Shown here: positions 17,577-26,195 of the stretch, piece after piece
Layout: each line of letters opens with the position of its first letter
How positions within the stretch are numbered: position 1 is the first letter of the stretch
From: Phaeobacter gallaeciensis
Lineage (GTDB): Bacteria; Pseudomonadota; Alphaproteobacteria; Rhodobacterales; Rhodobacteraceae
Assembly: GCF_001678945.1 (NCBI RefSeq)
Contig: NZ_CP015124.1
Span: forward strand, 2,208,001 to 2,272,000
DNA length: 64,000 nt
Direction of reading: 5' to 3'
Program-made: the position numbers and the translations under genes
The notes under the pieces: model-generated
What the model was told of the DNA's origin: nothing
The model's database searches: none
Seen by the model: only the letters and a program-made list of their open reading frames with translations

Positions 17577-20500
17577 TTATTCGGCGGGAACGGCAGCCTG
17601 CTCTTCCGAGATCGGATGCGTCAGCTTGTTCAGCATTTCCTTGGGGCAAACCTGCAGGAAATTACCCTTCTCGATGTCCCAGTGTTGCAGGATCTCCGCG
17701 GCCTTGCGGCTTCCGGTTTCCTCAAGATGACGCTCGATCAGGCCTTTCAGCTGCGCTTCCCAATGCTCAACGGTGACCGGGCAGGTAACCAGCGATTCCA
17801 TGTTCATCATGGTCTCGGCCTTACCCTCGGGGTCATAGAGATAGGCCATACCCCCGGTCATGCCGGCACCAAAGTTGGCGCCGATGGAGCCCAGGATGAC
17901 CGCAACACCGCCGGTCATATATTCACAACCGTTGGAGCCGCAGCCCTCGATTACCACCTTGGCGCCCGAGTTGCGGACCCCGAAACGCTCGCCCGCGCGG
18001 CCCGCTGCGAACAGGTAGCCGTCCGTAGCGCCATAAAGCACGGTGTTGCCAACGATGGTGTTGTCGCTTGCCACCAGCGGCGAGGCCATCGGCGGACGCA
18101 CGACGATCATGCCACCCGACAGGCCCTTGCCGACATAGTCGTTGGCATCACCGGACACTTCCAGTTTCAGACCCGGCGCCGCAAAGGCCCCCAGGGACTG
18201 ACCGGCCGAGCCTTGCAGCTTCACCGTCAGGTGGTTGGGCTGGAAGGAATTACGCATACCGAAGTTGCGCACGATATGGCTCGACGTGCGGGTACCCACG
18301 GTGCGGTGGGTGTTCTGCACCGCATAGGACAGCTGCATCTTTTCGCCATCCTGCAGGAACCGCGCCGCATCGCGCACGATTTCCGCGTCCAGCGTATCCG
18401 GCACCGCGTTGCGGTCCTTGTCGCGGTTGTAGACGATGCTGGCAGAGCCATCGACGGTGATCAGCAGCGGGTTGAGGTCGAGATCATCGAGATGCGCCGA
18501 ACCGCGTGAGACCTGCGCCAGCAGATCCGCACGGCCAACCACTTCATCCAGGCTGCGCGCACCGATGGAAGCGAGGATTTCCCGCACTTCCTGCGCGTAG
18601 AAGGTGATCAGGTTCACCACCTTGTCGGCGTTGCCGGTGAACTTGTCACGCAGGCTTTCGTCCTGGGTGCAGACGCCCACCGGGCAGGTGTTCGACTGGC
18701 ACTGACGCACCATGATGCAGCCCATCGCGATCAGCGCGGCGGTACCGATGCCGTATTCCTCGGCGCCCATCATCGCGGCCATGACGATGTCGCGTCCCGT
18801 GCGCAGACCACCATCGGTGCGCAGAGTCACGCGGCCCCGCAGGTTGTTCATCGCCAGCACCTGATGCGCTTCGGTCAGACCCATTTCCCAGGGCAGACCG
18901 GCGAATTTGATCGAGGTCGCGGGCGAAGCACCGGTGCCGCCATTGGCGCCCGAGATCAGGATGATGTCGGCCTTCGCCTTGGCAACGCCAGCAGCAATGG
19001 TGCCAACACCAGAGGAAGCCACCAGTTTCACCGTCACCTTGCAGCGCGGGTTGATCTGTTTCAGGTCATAGATCAGCTGCGCCAGATCCTCGATCGAGTA
19101 GATATCGTGGTGCGGCGGCGGCGAAATCAGGGTCACGCCCTTGGTCGAATGGCGCAGGCGGGCAATCAGGTCGGTGACCTTCATCCCCGGCAGCTGACCA
19201 CCTTCACCCGGTTTGGCACCTTGAGCGACCTTGATCTCCAGCTCTTCACACTGGTTCAGGTATTCGGCGGTGACACCGAAACGGCCTGAGGCCACCTGTT
19301 TGATCTTGGCCGACGGGTTGTCGCCATTGGGCTCGGGCACAAAGTGTGCCGGATCCTCGCCACCCTCACCGGAGTCCGATTTGGCGCCGATGCGGTTCAT
19401 TGCGACGTTCAGCGTCTTATGCGCCTCGGGCGACAGCGCCCCCAGCGACATGCCCGGCGTCACAAAGCGTTTACGGATCGCGGTAATGCTTTCCACTTCC
19501 TCCAGCGGCACCGGCTTGCCCAGCGGCTTGATGTCCAGAAGGTCGCGCAGATGGATCGGCGGATTGCTTTGCATCTTGGCCGAATACTGCTTCCACATCT
19601 CGTAGGACGCCTTGTTGCAGGCCATCTGCAGCATATGCATCGAGCTGGCTTCCCAGGCATGGGTCTCACCCGATTTACGCGCCTTGTAAAAGCCGCCAAT
19701 CGGCAGAACGTTTTGCTGCTCTGCCCATGCGGTGCCGTGGATTTCCTCAGCCTTGACCTGGATACCCGACACACCGATGCCGGAAATCCGGCTGGTCATA
19801 CCCGGGAAGTATTCGGCGCACATGGCGCGGGACAGGCCTACGGCCTCGAAATTGAGACCGCCACGGTAAGAGGAGATCACCGAGATTCCCATCTTGGCCA
19901 TGATCTTCAAGAGGCCCTGGTCAATGGCTTCGCGGTAGCGGCTGACGTTCTCGGTCAGGCTGCCGTCCAAGAGGCCGCGTTCGATACGGTCTGCCAGCGA
20001 ATCCTCGGCCAGATATGCGTTCACCACGGTGGCGCCACAACCGATCAGCACCGCAAAGTAATGCGGGTCGATACACTCGGCCGAACGCACGTTCAGCGAA
20101 CAGAAGGTCCGCAGACCCTTGCGGGTCAGATGCGAATGCACGGCAGAGGTCGCCAGGATCATCGGCATTGCAACCTTATCCGCATTCGAATGCTGGTCGG
20201 TCAGAACGATATGGCCAGAGCCGGAGCGCACTGCCTCTTCAGCCTCGGCGCGAATGCGCTGGAGCGCCGCATTCAGCGAGCCTTTGCCCGGTACGAAAGT
20301 ACAGTCGATCTCGACCAGCGGCGCGTTGAGGCTCTCCATCAGCTTGTCCCACTGGGCGTTGCCGACAAAGGGGCTTTCCAGAACGAAGATCTCGGTCTGG
20401 CTGCTGTCCTCATCCAGAACGTTCTTGAGGTTCCCGAACCGCGTTTTCAGCGACATAACCCGGTATTCACGCAGGGAATCGATCGGCGGGTTGGTCACCT

Positions 20501-22109
20501 GGCTGAAGTTCTGACGGAAGAAATGCGACAGCGGGCGGTATTTCTTGGAGAGAACCGCCGACGGGGTGTCATCGCCCATGGAGGCCAGCGTTTCCTTGCC
20601 GTCCTCAGCCATCGGCGCCAGGATCTGCTCCAGCTCTTCGATGGTGTAACCGGCCGCAATCTGGCGGCGGCGCAGTTCTTCGCCCTGGAACAGCGGCTTT
20701 TCCGTCACCGTGGCAAGGGATTCGTCCAGATCGTTGATCTTTTCAACCCACTCGCCGAACGGCAGCGCGGCGGCCAGCTTGTCCTTGATCTCGGTGTCGT
20801 GGAACAGCTTGCCCTTTTTCATGTCCACGGCCAGCATCTGACCGGGGCCAAGCGCACCCTTTTCCACCACGTTGGCTTCGTCGATCGGAACCATGCCCGC
20901 TTCGGACCCCGCGATCACCAGACCATCGCCGGTGACGACATAGCGCATCGGGCGCAGGCCGTTACGGTCCAGACCGGCGCAGACCCAGCGACCATCTGTC
21001 ATTGCCAGCGCGGCAGGGCCATCCCAGGGCTCCATCACGGAGTTGCAGTAGGAATACATGTCGCGCCAGGCTTCGGGCAGTTCGACCGCCTGTTTCGACC
21101 AGCTTTCGGGTACCAGCATGGTTTTCGCCATGGGGGCGGAGCGGCCCGCGCGCACCAGAACCTCAAACACCGAATCGAGCGCCGCCGAGTCGGAAGACCC
21201 GCCCGCGATGATCGGTTTGATGTCCTCAGCATAGTCGCCAAAGGTGGAGGAAGCCATGCGGATCTCGTGGCTCTTCATCCAGTTGACGTTGCCCTTCAGC
21301 GTGTTGATCTCACCATTGTGGGCCAGCATGCGGAACGGCTGTGCCAGCCACCACTGCGGGAAGGTATTGGTGGAATAGCGCTGGTGATAGATCGCAAAGG
21401 CAGATTCAAAGCGTTCGTCCATCAGGTCGGGATAGAAAACCGCAACCTGTTCGGCGAGCATCATGCCCTTGTAGATGATCGACCGGCAGGACAGCGACGC
21501 GATATAAAGACCACCAATCCCGGCAGCAGCGGCTGCTTTCTCAATCCGGCGACGGATCACGTAAAGCTCCCGCTCAAAGGTGTCTTCGTCCACGCCCTTG
21601 GAGTTGGAGATCAGGATCTGCTCGATCTCGGGGCGGGTGGCGTTGGCCTTTTCACCCAGGCAGGTCACATCCACCGGCACGTGGCGCCAGCCATAGATGT
21701 AATAGCCCATGCGCAGAACTTCGGTTTCCACGATGGTCCGGCAGGTTTCCTGTGCGCCGAAATCGGTACGCGGCAGGAAGACCTGACCAACCGCGATCAG
21801 CTGATCGGTGTGCGGCTCGTGGCCGGTGCGCTTGATCTGGTCATAGAAGAAGGGAACCGGGATCTGCACGTGGATGCCCGCACCATCGCCGGTCTTGCCA
21901 TCGGCATCGACCGCACCGCGGTGCCAGATCGCCTTCAGCGCGTTGATACCGGCTTCGACCACCTTGCGGCTGGCGCTGCCATCCTGCGAGACGACCAGAC
22001 CCACACCGCAGGAAGAATGCTCTTCTTCCTCGGAATAGAGACCGTTTTCTGCCATCCACTTGCGCTTGGCTTCTTCGGCGCGGACCCATTCTGCATCATA
22101 TTTCGTCAT
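17577..22109 (-). CDS. gltB: Glutamate synthase (NADPH) large subunit
   Basis: The 1510-residue subunit makes glutamate from glutamine and 2-oxoglutarate with electrons from the small subunit. The N-terminal glutaminase domain starts after a 33-residue propeptide, with nucleophile Cys34 in HSSCGVGLV. A central domain, the FMN-binding synthase domain (GANGGTGASPATS) and the [3Fe-4S] motif CIMVRQCQSNTC follow, then the C-terminal GXGXG beta-helix domain. Length is typical. It is encoded 75 bases after gltD on the same strand, so the order is gltD-gltB. Together with glutamine synthetase it forms the main low-ammonium assimilation route. Confidence 0.97.
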   Translation of the reverse strand: MTKYDAEWVRAEEAKRKWMAENGLYSEEEEHSSCGVGLVVSQDGSASRKVVEAGINALKAIWHRGAVDADGKTGDGAGIHVQIPVPFFYDQIKRTGHEPHTDQLIAVGQVFLPRTDFGAQETCRTIVETEVLRMGYYIYGWRHVPVDVTCLGEKANATRPEIEQILISNSKGVDEDTFERELYVIRRRIEKAAAAAGIGGLYIASLSCRSIIYKGMMLAEQVAVFYPDLMDERFESAFAIYHQRYSTNTFPQWWLAQPFRMLAHNGEINTLKGNVNWMKSHEIRMASSTFGDYAEDIKPIIAGGSSDSAALDSVFEVLVRAGRSAPMAKTMLVPESWSKQAVELPEAWRDMYSYCNSVMEPWDGPAALAMTDGRWVCAGLDRNGLRPMRYVVTGDGLVIAGSEAGMVPIDEANVVEKGALGPGQMLAVDMKKGKLFHDTEIKDKLAAALPFGEWVEKINDLDESLATVTEKPLFQGEELRRRQIAAGYTIEELEQILAPMAEDGKETLASMGDDTPSAVLSKKYRPLSHFFRQNFSQVTNPPIDSLREYRVMSLKTRFGNLKNVLDEDSSQTEIFVLESPFVGNAQWDKLMESLNAPLVEIDCTFVPGKGSLNAALQRIRAEAEEAVRSGSGHIVLTDQHSNADKVAMPMILATSAVHSHLTRKGLRTFCSLNVRSAECIDPHYFAVLIGCGATVVNAYLAEDSLADRIERGLLDGSLTENVSRYREAIDQGLLKIMAKMGISVISSYRGGLNFEAVGLSRAMCAEYFPGMTSRISGIGVSGIQVKAEEIHGTAWAEQQNVLPIGGFYKARKSGETHAWEASSMHMLQMACNKASYEMWKQYSAKMQSNPPIHLRDLLDIKPLGKPVPLEEVESITAIRKRFVTPGMSLGALSPEAHKTLNVAMNRIGAKSDSGEGGEDPAHFVPEPNGDNPSAKIKQVASGRFGVTAEYLNQCEELEIKVAQGAKPGEGGQLPGMKVTDLIARLRHSTKGVTLISPPPHHDIYSIEDLAQLIYDLKQINPRCKVTVKLVASSGVGTIAAGVAKAKADIILISGANGGTGASPATSIKFAGLPWEMGLTEAHQVLAMNNLRGRVTLRTDGGLRTGRDIVMAAMMGAEEYGIGTAALIAMGCIMVRQCQSNTCPVGVCTQDESLRDKFTGNADKVVNLITFYAQEVREILASIGARSLDEVVGRADLLAQVSRGSAHLDDLDLNPLLITVDGSASIVYNRDKDRNAVPDTLDAEIVRDAARFLQDGEKMQLSYAVQNTHRTVGTRTSSHIVRNFGMRNSFQPNHLTVKLQGSAGQSLGAFAAPGLKLEVSGDANDYVGKGLSGGMIVVRPPMASPLVASDNTIVGNTVLYGATDGYLFAAGRAGERFGVRNSGAKVVIEGCGSNGCEYMTGGVAVILGSIGANFGAGMTGGMAYLYDPEGKAETMMNMESLVTCPVTVEHWEAQLKGLIERHLEETGSRKAAEILQHWDIEKGNFLQVCPKEMLNKLTHPISEEQAAVPAE

Positions 22110-22184
22110 GTCATTTTCCTTTGCCTGGCGGGGGCGCCTCGCCTGTTTCAGGGGCGCGCATCCGCGTGGGACCGAAGTCTTTGG

Positions 22185-23624
22185 TTATTCAGCTGCGACG
22201 GCTGCCTTTGCGTTGAACCGCTCCAGGATCGCCTCGGCACAGTCACGGCCGTCCTTGATGGCCCAGACCACGAGGCTCGCCCCGCGCACGATATCGCCCA
22301 CGGCATAGACGCCGGGAAGATCGGTTGCGCCGGATTTGAACTCGGCCTTGACGGTGCCCCAGCGGGTGACCGGCAATTCGGGCTGGCCCCAGAGGGTCGG
22401 CAGATCTTCCGGCTCAAAGCCCAGCGCCTTGATCACCAGGTCGGCCTCTTCGACATAGTCGGCACCTTCGATCACCTCGGGAGCCTGACGGCCGGTGGCA
22501 TCGGGGGCACCCAGGCGCATCTTCTGCACCATCACGCCGGTCACCTTGCCATCCGCATCGGCAAATCCCTTGGGCGCCGACAGCCATTCAAAGACGACGC
22601 CTTCTTCCTCGGCGTTCTGCACTTCGCGCTGCGAACCGGGCATGTTGGCACGGTCGCGGCGGTAGAGACATTTCACCGATGTCGCGCCTTCGCGGATCGA
22701 GGTCCGCACGCAGTCCATCGCGGTATCACCGCCGCCGATCACAACGACCTTCTTGCCTTCGGCATTCAGCTCACCGCTGTCGAATTCGGCAACCGTGTCG
22801 CCAAAGCTGCGCTTGTTGGAGACGGTCAGGAAGTCGATCGCCTTGACGATGCCCGCCGCGCCGCTGCCCGGCATGGCCAGATCGCGGGATTTATAGACGC
22901 CGGTGGCAATGATCACCGCATCATGCTTGGCCCGGAGGTCAGCAAAGGAGATGTCCTCGCCCACGTTGCAGTTCATCACGAATGTAACGCCGCTGTCTTC
23001 GAGCAGTTTGTTGCGGCGCATCACCACGTCTTTTTCCAGCTTGAAGCCGGGAATGCCGTAGGTCAGCAACCCGCCGGCCCGGTCATAGCGGTCATAGATG
23101 GTGACCTGCACACCCGCGCGGCGCAGCATGTCCGCAGCTGCCAGACCACCGGGGCCGGCACCGATGATGCCAACGCTTTCGCTACGCTCATGAAGCGGTG
23201 CAAAGGGTTTGACCCAGCCGTTTTCCCAGGCGGTGTCGGTGATGTATTTCTCCACCGCGCCGATGGTGACCGTGCCATGGCCGGATTGCTCGATGACACA
23301 GTTGCCTTCGCACAGGCGGTCCTGCGGGCAGATGCGGCCGCAGATTTCCGGGAATGTATTGGTCGCCTGGCTGGTGGCATAGGCTTCTTCCAGACGGCCG
23401 GTCGCGGTCAGACGCAGCCAGTCGGGGATGTTGTTGTGCAGCGGACAATGGGACTGGCAATAGGGCACGCCACACTGGCTGCAGCGGCTGGCCTGCTCTT
23501 CTGCCTTCGCCTGGGCGAACTCCGCATAGATTTCGTCGAAATCTTCCTTGCGCGCTTCCGCGGTCCGCTTCTCGGGCATGTCGCGTTCGATCTGCACGAA
23601 TTTGAGCATTGGTTGCTTGGCCAC
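22185..23624 (-). CDS. gltD: Glutamate synthase (NADPH) small subunit
   Basis: The 479-residue flavoprotein passes electrons from NADPH through FAD and iron-sulfur clusters to GltB. Two N-terminal cysteine clusters (CSQCGVPYCQSHCP and CGRICPQDRLCEGNC) are present, followed by an FAD-binding GIIGAGPGGLAAAD and an NADPH-binding VVVIGGGDTAMDC. The start is GTG at 23624 with GGAG about 7 bases before it. It leads the gltD-gltB operon and is divergent from uppP. An inverted repeat (23694-23712) upstream could be a regulator site. Confidence 0.96.
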   Translation of the reverse strand: MAKQPMLKFVQIERDMPEKRTAEARKEDFDEIYAEFAQAKAEEQASRCSQCGVPYCQSHCPLHNNIPDWLRLTATGRLEEAYATSQATNTFPEICGRICPQDRLCEGNCVIEQSGHGTVTIGAVEKYITDTAWENGWVKPFAPLHERSESVGIIGAGPGGLAAADMLRRAGVQVTIYDRYDRAGGLLTYGIPGFKLEKDVVMRRNKLLEDSGVTFVMNCNVGEDISFADLRAKHDAVIIATGVYKSRDLAMPGSGAAGIVKAIDFLTVSNKRSFGDTVAEFDSGELNAEGKKVVVIGGGDTAMDCVRTSIREGATSVKCLYRRDRANMPGSQREVQNAEEEGVVFEWLSAPKGFADADGKVTGVMVQKMRLGAPDATGRQAPEVIEGADYVEEADLVIKALGFEPEDLPTLWGQPELPVTRWGTVKAEFKSGATDLPGVYAVGDIVRGASLVVWAIKDGRDCAEAILERFNAKAAVAAE

Positions 23625-23693
23625 GGGGGGACTCCATTTTTAGCTTGCTCCGGTCGTCATAGATCGAAGCGCGGCGGATTAAAAGTCAACTGT

Positions 23694-23712
23694 ACTGACC
23701 TATTTTGTCAGT
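23694..23712. promoter_or_regulatory. Inverted repeat between gltD and uppP
   Basis: ACTGAC-CTATTTT-GTCAGT is a perfect 6-bp inverted repeat with a 7-base AT-rich spacer, 70 bases upstream of gltD. Nearby TTGACT on the minus strand could be a -35. This layout suits an operator for nitrogen or amino-acid control, but no regulator can be named. Confidence 0.3.
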
Positions 23713-23862
23713 TCTCGCTTTCTGATACCCGCTGGAGCAAAAAAGTACAGTGATTTTAGATCCGAATCGGACCTAAGTGCTGCGCTTCCCATCCGGGTGC
23801 AAATTTACTAAAGAAAATTGACCGCTTAGGACCCCTCCGGTCCGATACAGGAGCGCCCGGCC

Positions 23863-24666
23863 ATGCCTCTCTTTCAACTCGTCCTGGTCGCCCTCATTCA
23901 GGGCATCACCGAATTCCTGCCGATTTCCTCCTCCGGGCACCTGATTCTGCTGCCTGCGCTGACCGGGCTGGACGATCAGGGGCAGGTGATCGACGTGGCC
24001 GTTCACGTCGGCACACTGGCGGCCGTGGTGATCTATTTCTGGAAAGATGTGCGCACCGGCTTGATGGGGTTGCCGCGTCTGGCCTGCGGACATGTAGACA
24101 CCGAAGGTGCCCGACTGGCGCTGGGGCTGATCGTCGCAACAATCCCCACGGTCCTGTTCGGCGCCGCCCTGCATTTCACCGGCTTCAGCGACGCGCTACG
24201 CTCCACCGCTGTCATCGGCTGGACCATGCTGATCTTTGGCATTGTCCTTTATGTCGCCGATCAGAAGGGCGCGAGCCTGAAATCCGCACAAGACTGGGGC
24301 CTGCGTGATGCGCTGATCATGGGGCTGTGGCAGATGATCGCGCTGATCCCCGGCACCTCGCGGTCCGGCATCACCATCACCGGTGCCCGGCAGTTGGGCT
24401 ATACCCGCACCGAAGGCGCACGGATTGCCATGCTGATGTCGATCCCCACCATTATCGCCTCAGGCGTTCTGCTGGGGGCTGAAGTCGCGGTCGAGGCAAA
24501 TACCGCCCTGATGCGCGACGCCGCCATCGCCGCCGTGCTGGCGCTGGTCTCGGCCCTTGCAGCCCTTAGCCTGATGATGCGGCTGCTGAGATCGGTCAGC
24601 TTCACCCCCTATGTGATCTACCGGGTGGTTCTGGGCGTTGTGCTGCTGATCGTCGCCTATAGCTGA
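23863..24666 (+). CDS. uppP: Undecaprenyl-diphosphatase UppP (BacA)
   Basis: The 267-residue integral membrane enzyme removes a phosphate from undecaprenyl diphosphate to recycle the lipid carrier for peptidoglycan, and confers some bacitracin resistance. Hallmarks are GITEFLPISSSGHL near the N-terminus and PGTSRSGITITGA around residue 165, with about eight membrane helices. Length is normal. The gene is divergent from gltD and converges on an NDUFA9-like gene, so it forms its own transcription unit. Confidence 0.95.
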   Translation: MPLFQLVLVALIQGITEFLPISSSGHLILLPALTGLDDQGQVIDVAVHVGTLAAVVIYFWKDVRTGLMGLPRLACGHVDTEGARLALGLIVATIPTVLFGAALHFTGFSDALRSTAVIGWTMLIFGIVLYVADQKGASLKSAQDWGLRDALIMGLWQMIALIPGTSRSGITITGARQLGYTRTEGARIAMLMSIPTIIASGVLLGAEVAVEANTALMRDAAIAAVLALVSALAALSLMMRLLRSVSFTPYVIYRVVLGVVLLIVAYS

Positions 24667-24702
24667 GATCCCTCTGCGCCGATCAGACAAAGAACAGTCA
24701 AA

Positions 24703-24734
24703 GAAAAAGCGCGGCACCAGATGGACCGCGCTTC
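24703..24734 (-). terminator. Intrinsic terminator downstream of the NDUFA9-like gene
   Basis: AAGCGCGG and CCGCGCTT form an 8-bp stem around an 11-base loop. Read on the minus strand the stem is followed by TTTTTCTTTG. It may also slow transcription arriving from uppP. Confidence 0.7.
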
Positions 24735-24765
24735 ATGATCTTATATGGACCTGCCGCCAACGCGA

Positions 24766-25755
24766 TCAGGCGTCGCCCTTCAGGTTGCGAGCCGAAGCGG
24801 TCATCACGTCGTATTGCCCGGAGGGGCGGAATTTCCACAGGTAATCCGGCAGGATCGGGCCCATCAGTTCCGGCTCGATCCCCAGATCGGCGAACCCTTT
24901 GGCGCCCTCAGATACCACATTGTCGCGGCGCAGGCTCTTCAGCTGGTCGCGGGTCAGCACCTTGTTCTCGATCAGCTGGAAGCTGGCGGCCTGAAGCACG
25001 TCAAACCCGAAGGCCACGATACCGGCAACGAAACGCGGCAGCGACAGCACCAGACGACGGCGATGGATGACCGACAGCATCTCCTGCATCAGCGCGGCAA
25101 AGCTCTTCACTTCCGGCCCGCCCAGCTCGTAGATGCCCGGCTCGGCCTGACCCAGAACTCCGGCCACGGCGGCGCGCGCCACATCATCCACATAGACCGG
25201 CTGGAACAGGGTCTTGCCGCAGGCAATCGGCAGCACGGGCGACATCCGCGTCATCGAGGCGAAACGGTTGAAGAACTGATCTTCGGTACCAAAGATGATC
25301 GAGGGGCGCAGGATCACTGCAGCCGGGAAAGCCCCCTGAACGGCGGCTTCGCCTGCGGCCTTGCTGCGGGCATAGTCGCTGTCGCTTTCGGCATCGGCGC
25401 CAAGGGCAGAGATATGTACCAGTTGCTGGACACCCTGTTCGGCAGCGATCCGGGCGATGCGGCCCGCGCCTTCGGCCTGGACGGCATCAAAGGTATTCTT
25501 GCCCAGCTCGTTCAGAACGCCGACGCAGTTCACAACCGCATCCGCGCCCTGCATCACCGCCGCGACAGAGGCATCGTCGCGGATGTTGCAGAAGACAGGC
25601 TCGACCTGACCAGGGACACCGTAGGGTTTTACATGCATCGCCTCGTTCGGGCGGCGCACGGCGACCCGGACCCGCCAGCCTTCCTTGGCCATCCGGCGCG
25701 CAATGTATCGACCGACAAAACCAGATCCGCCATAGATCGTGACCAGTTTGGACAT
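24766..25755 (-). CDS. NDUFA9-like NAD(P)-binding protein of the atypical SDR family
   Basis: The 329-residue protein starts with a Rossmann motif (TIYGGSGFVGRYIARR). It continues as an atypical short-chain dehydrogenase, with YARSKAAGE around residue 127 and an ILRPSIIFG segment. It resembles the accessory complex I subunit NDUFA9 and its alphaproteobacterial relatives, which bind NADPH. Whether this copy associates with complex I is unknown, since no nuo gene is nearby. It is a single gene with its own terminator. Confidence 0.85.
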   Translation of the reverse strand: MSKLVTIYGGSGFVGRYIARRMAKEGWRVRVAVRRPNEAMHVKPYGVPGQVEPVFCNIRDDASVAAVMQGADAVVNCVGVLNELGKNTFDAVQAEGAGRIARIAAEQGVQQLVHISALGADAESDSDYARSKAAGEAAVQGAFPAAVILRPSIIFGTEDQFFNRFASMTRMSPVLPIACGKTLFQPVYVDDVARAAVAGVLGQAEPGIYELGGPEVKSFAALMQEMLSVIHRRRLVLSLPRFVAGIVAFGFDVLQAASFQLIENKVLTRDQLKSLRRDNVVSEGAKGFADLGIEPELMGPILPDYLWKFRPSGQYDVMTASARNLKGDA

Positions 25756-25952
25756 CTTTTGGCTCCTGCAGTTAGCTCTTGACCCGATCTACCGGGCCAG
25801 CGGGTTTCAAACAAGGCGCAAAATCATGTCCGGACCCACAGTTTCATGATAAATCGCTGGCTTTACCGCCGCCATCGGCCCCGGCCTTCACGGGGTCCCG
25901 GCCGCGGGGCCCTGAATCCGGCTGCAAATTGCCACCCGATGTAAAAATCCGT

Positions 25953-25981
25953 TTGACGCTCCCGCCGCCGGTGCGTATACG
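25953..25981 (+). promoter_or_regulatory. Promoter of tRNA-Leu
   Basis: TTGACG (25953-25958), a 17-base spacer and TATACG (25976-25981) form a near-consensus housekeeping promoter, with the tRNA beginning 17 bases further on. Confidence 0.75.
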
Positions 25982-25997
25982 CCGCTGCACGACACCT

Positions 25998-26084
25998 GCC
26001 CAGGTGGCGGAATTGGTAGACGCGCTAGCTTCAGGTGCTAGTGTCCGTATGGACGTGGAGGTTCGAGTCCTCTCCTGGGCACCA
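25998..26084 (+). tRNA. tRNA-Leu (anticodon CAG)
   Basis: An 87-nt cloverleaf with GCCCAGG/CCTGGGC acceptor stem, D-arm GGCGGAATTGGTAGACGC, anticodon stem CTAGC/GCTAG around loop TTCAGGT (anticodon CAG, reading CUG), a long class II variable arm (GTCC/GGAC) and T-arm GGTTCGAGTCC. The CCA end is encoded. CUG is a frequent leucine codon in this GC-rich DNA. I see no integrase or duplicated 3' end that would mark it as an integration site. Confidence 0.97.
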
Positions 26085-26195
26085 TAATCCTTTGTTGGAA
26101 CCCCTACAGTTTCAGATGTTCAAAGACGCCCCACAGGGCGCCCTTGAATGATGTCTTGCCTCAGCTCAGGCTGATATTCAGCCCTGCTTCCGGCT

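Noticed and set aside
19344-23753. An open frame of 1469 codons on the plus strand, opposite gltB and gltD
   Set aside because: It lies antisense to two well-recognised genes and has the arginine/histidine-rich composition of a shadow frame in GC-rich DNA. No domain is recognisable.
25998-26084. tRNA-Leu as a mobile-element attachment site
   Set aside because: No integrase, no repeat of the tRNA 3' end and no foreign-looking cargo next to it.
26120-26150. Hairpin GACGCCC-CACA-GGGCGCC downstream of the chemoreceptor as terminator
   Set aside because: The stem has a mismatch and no U-run on either strand, so termination is not supported.
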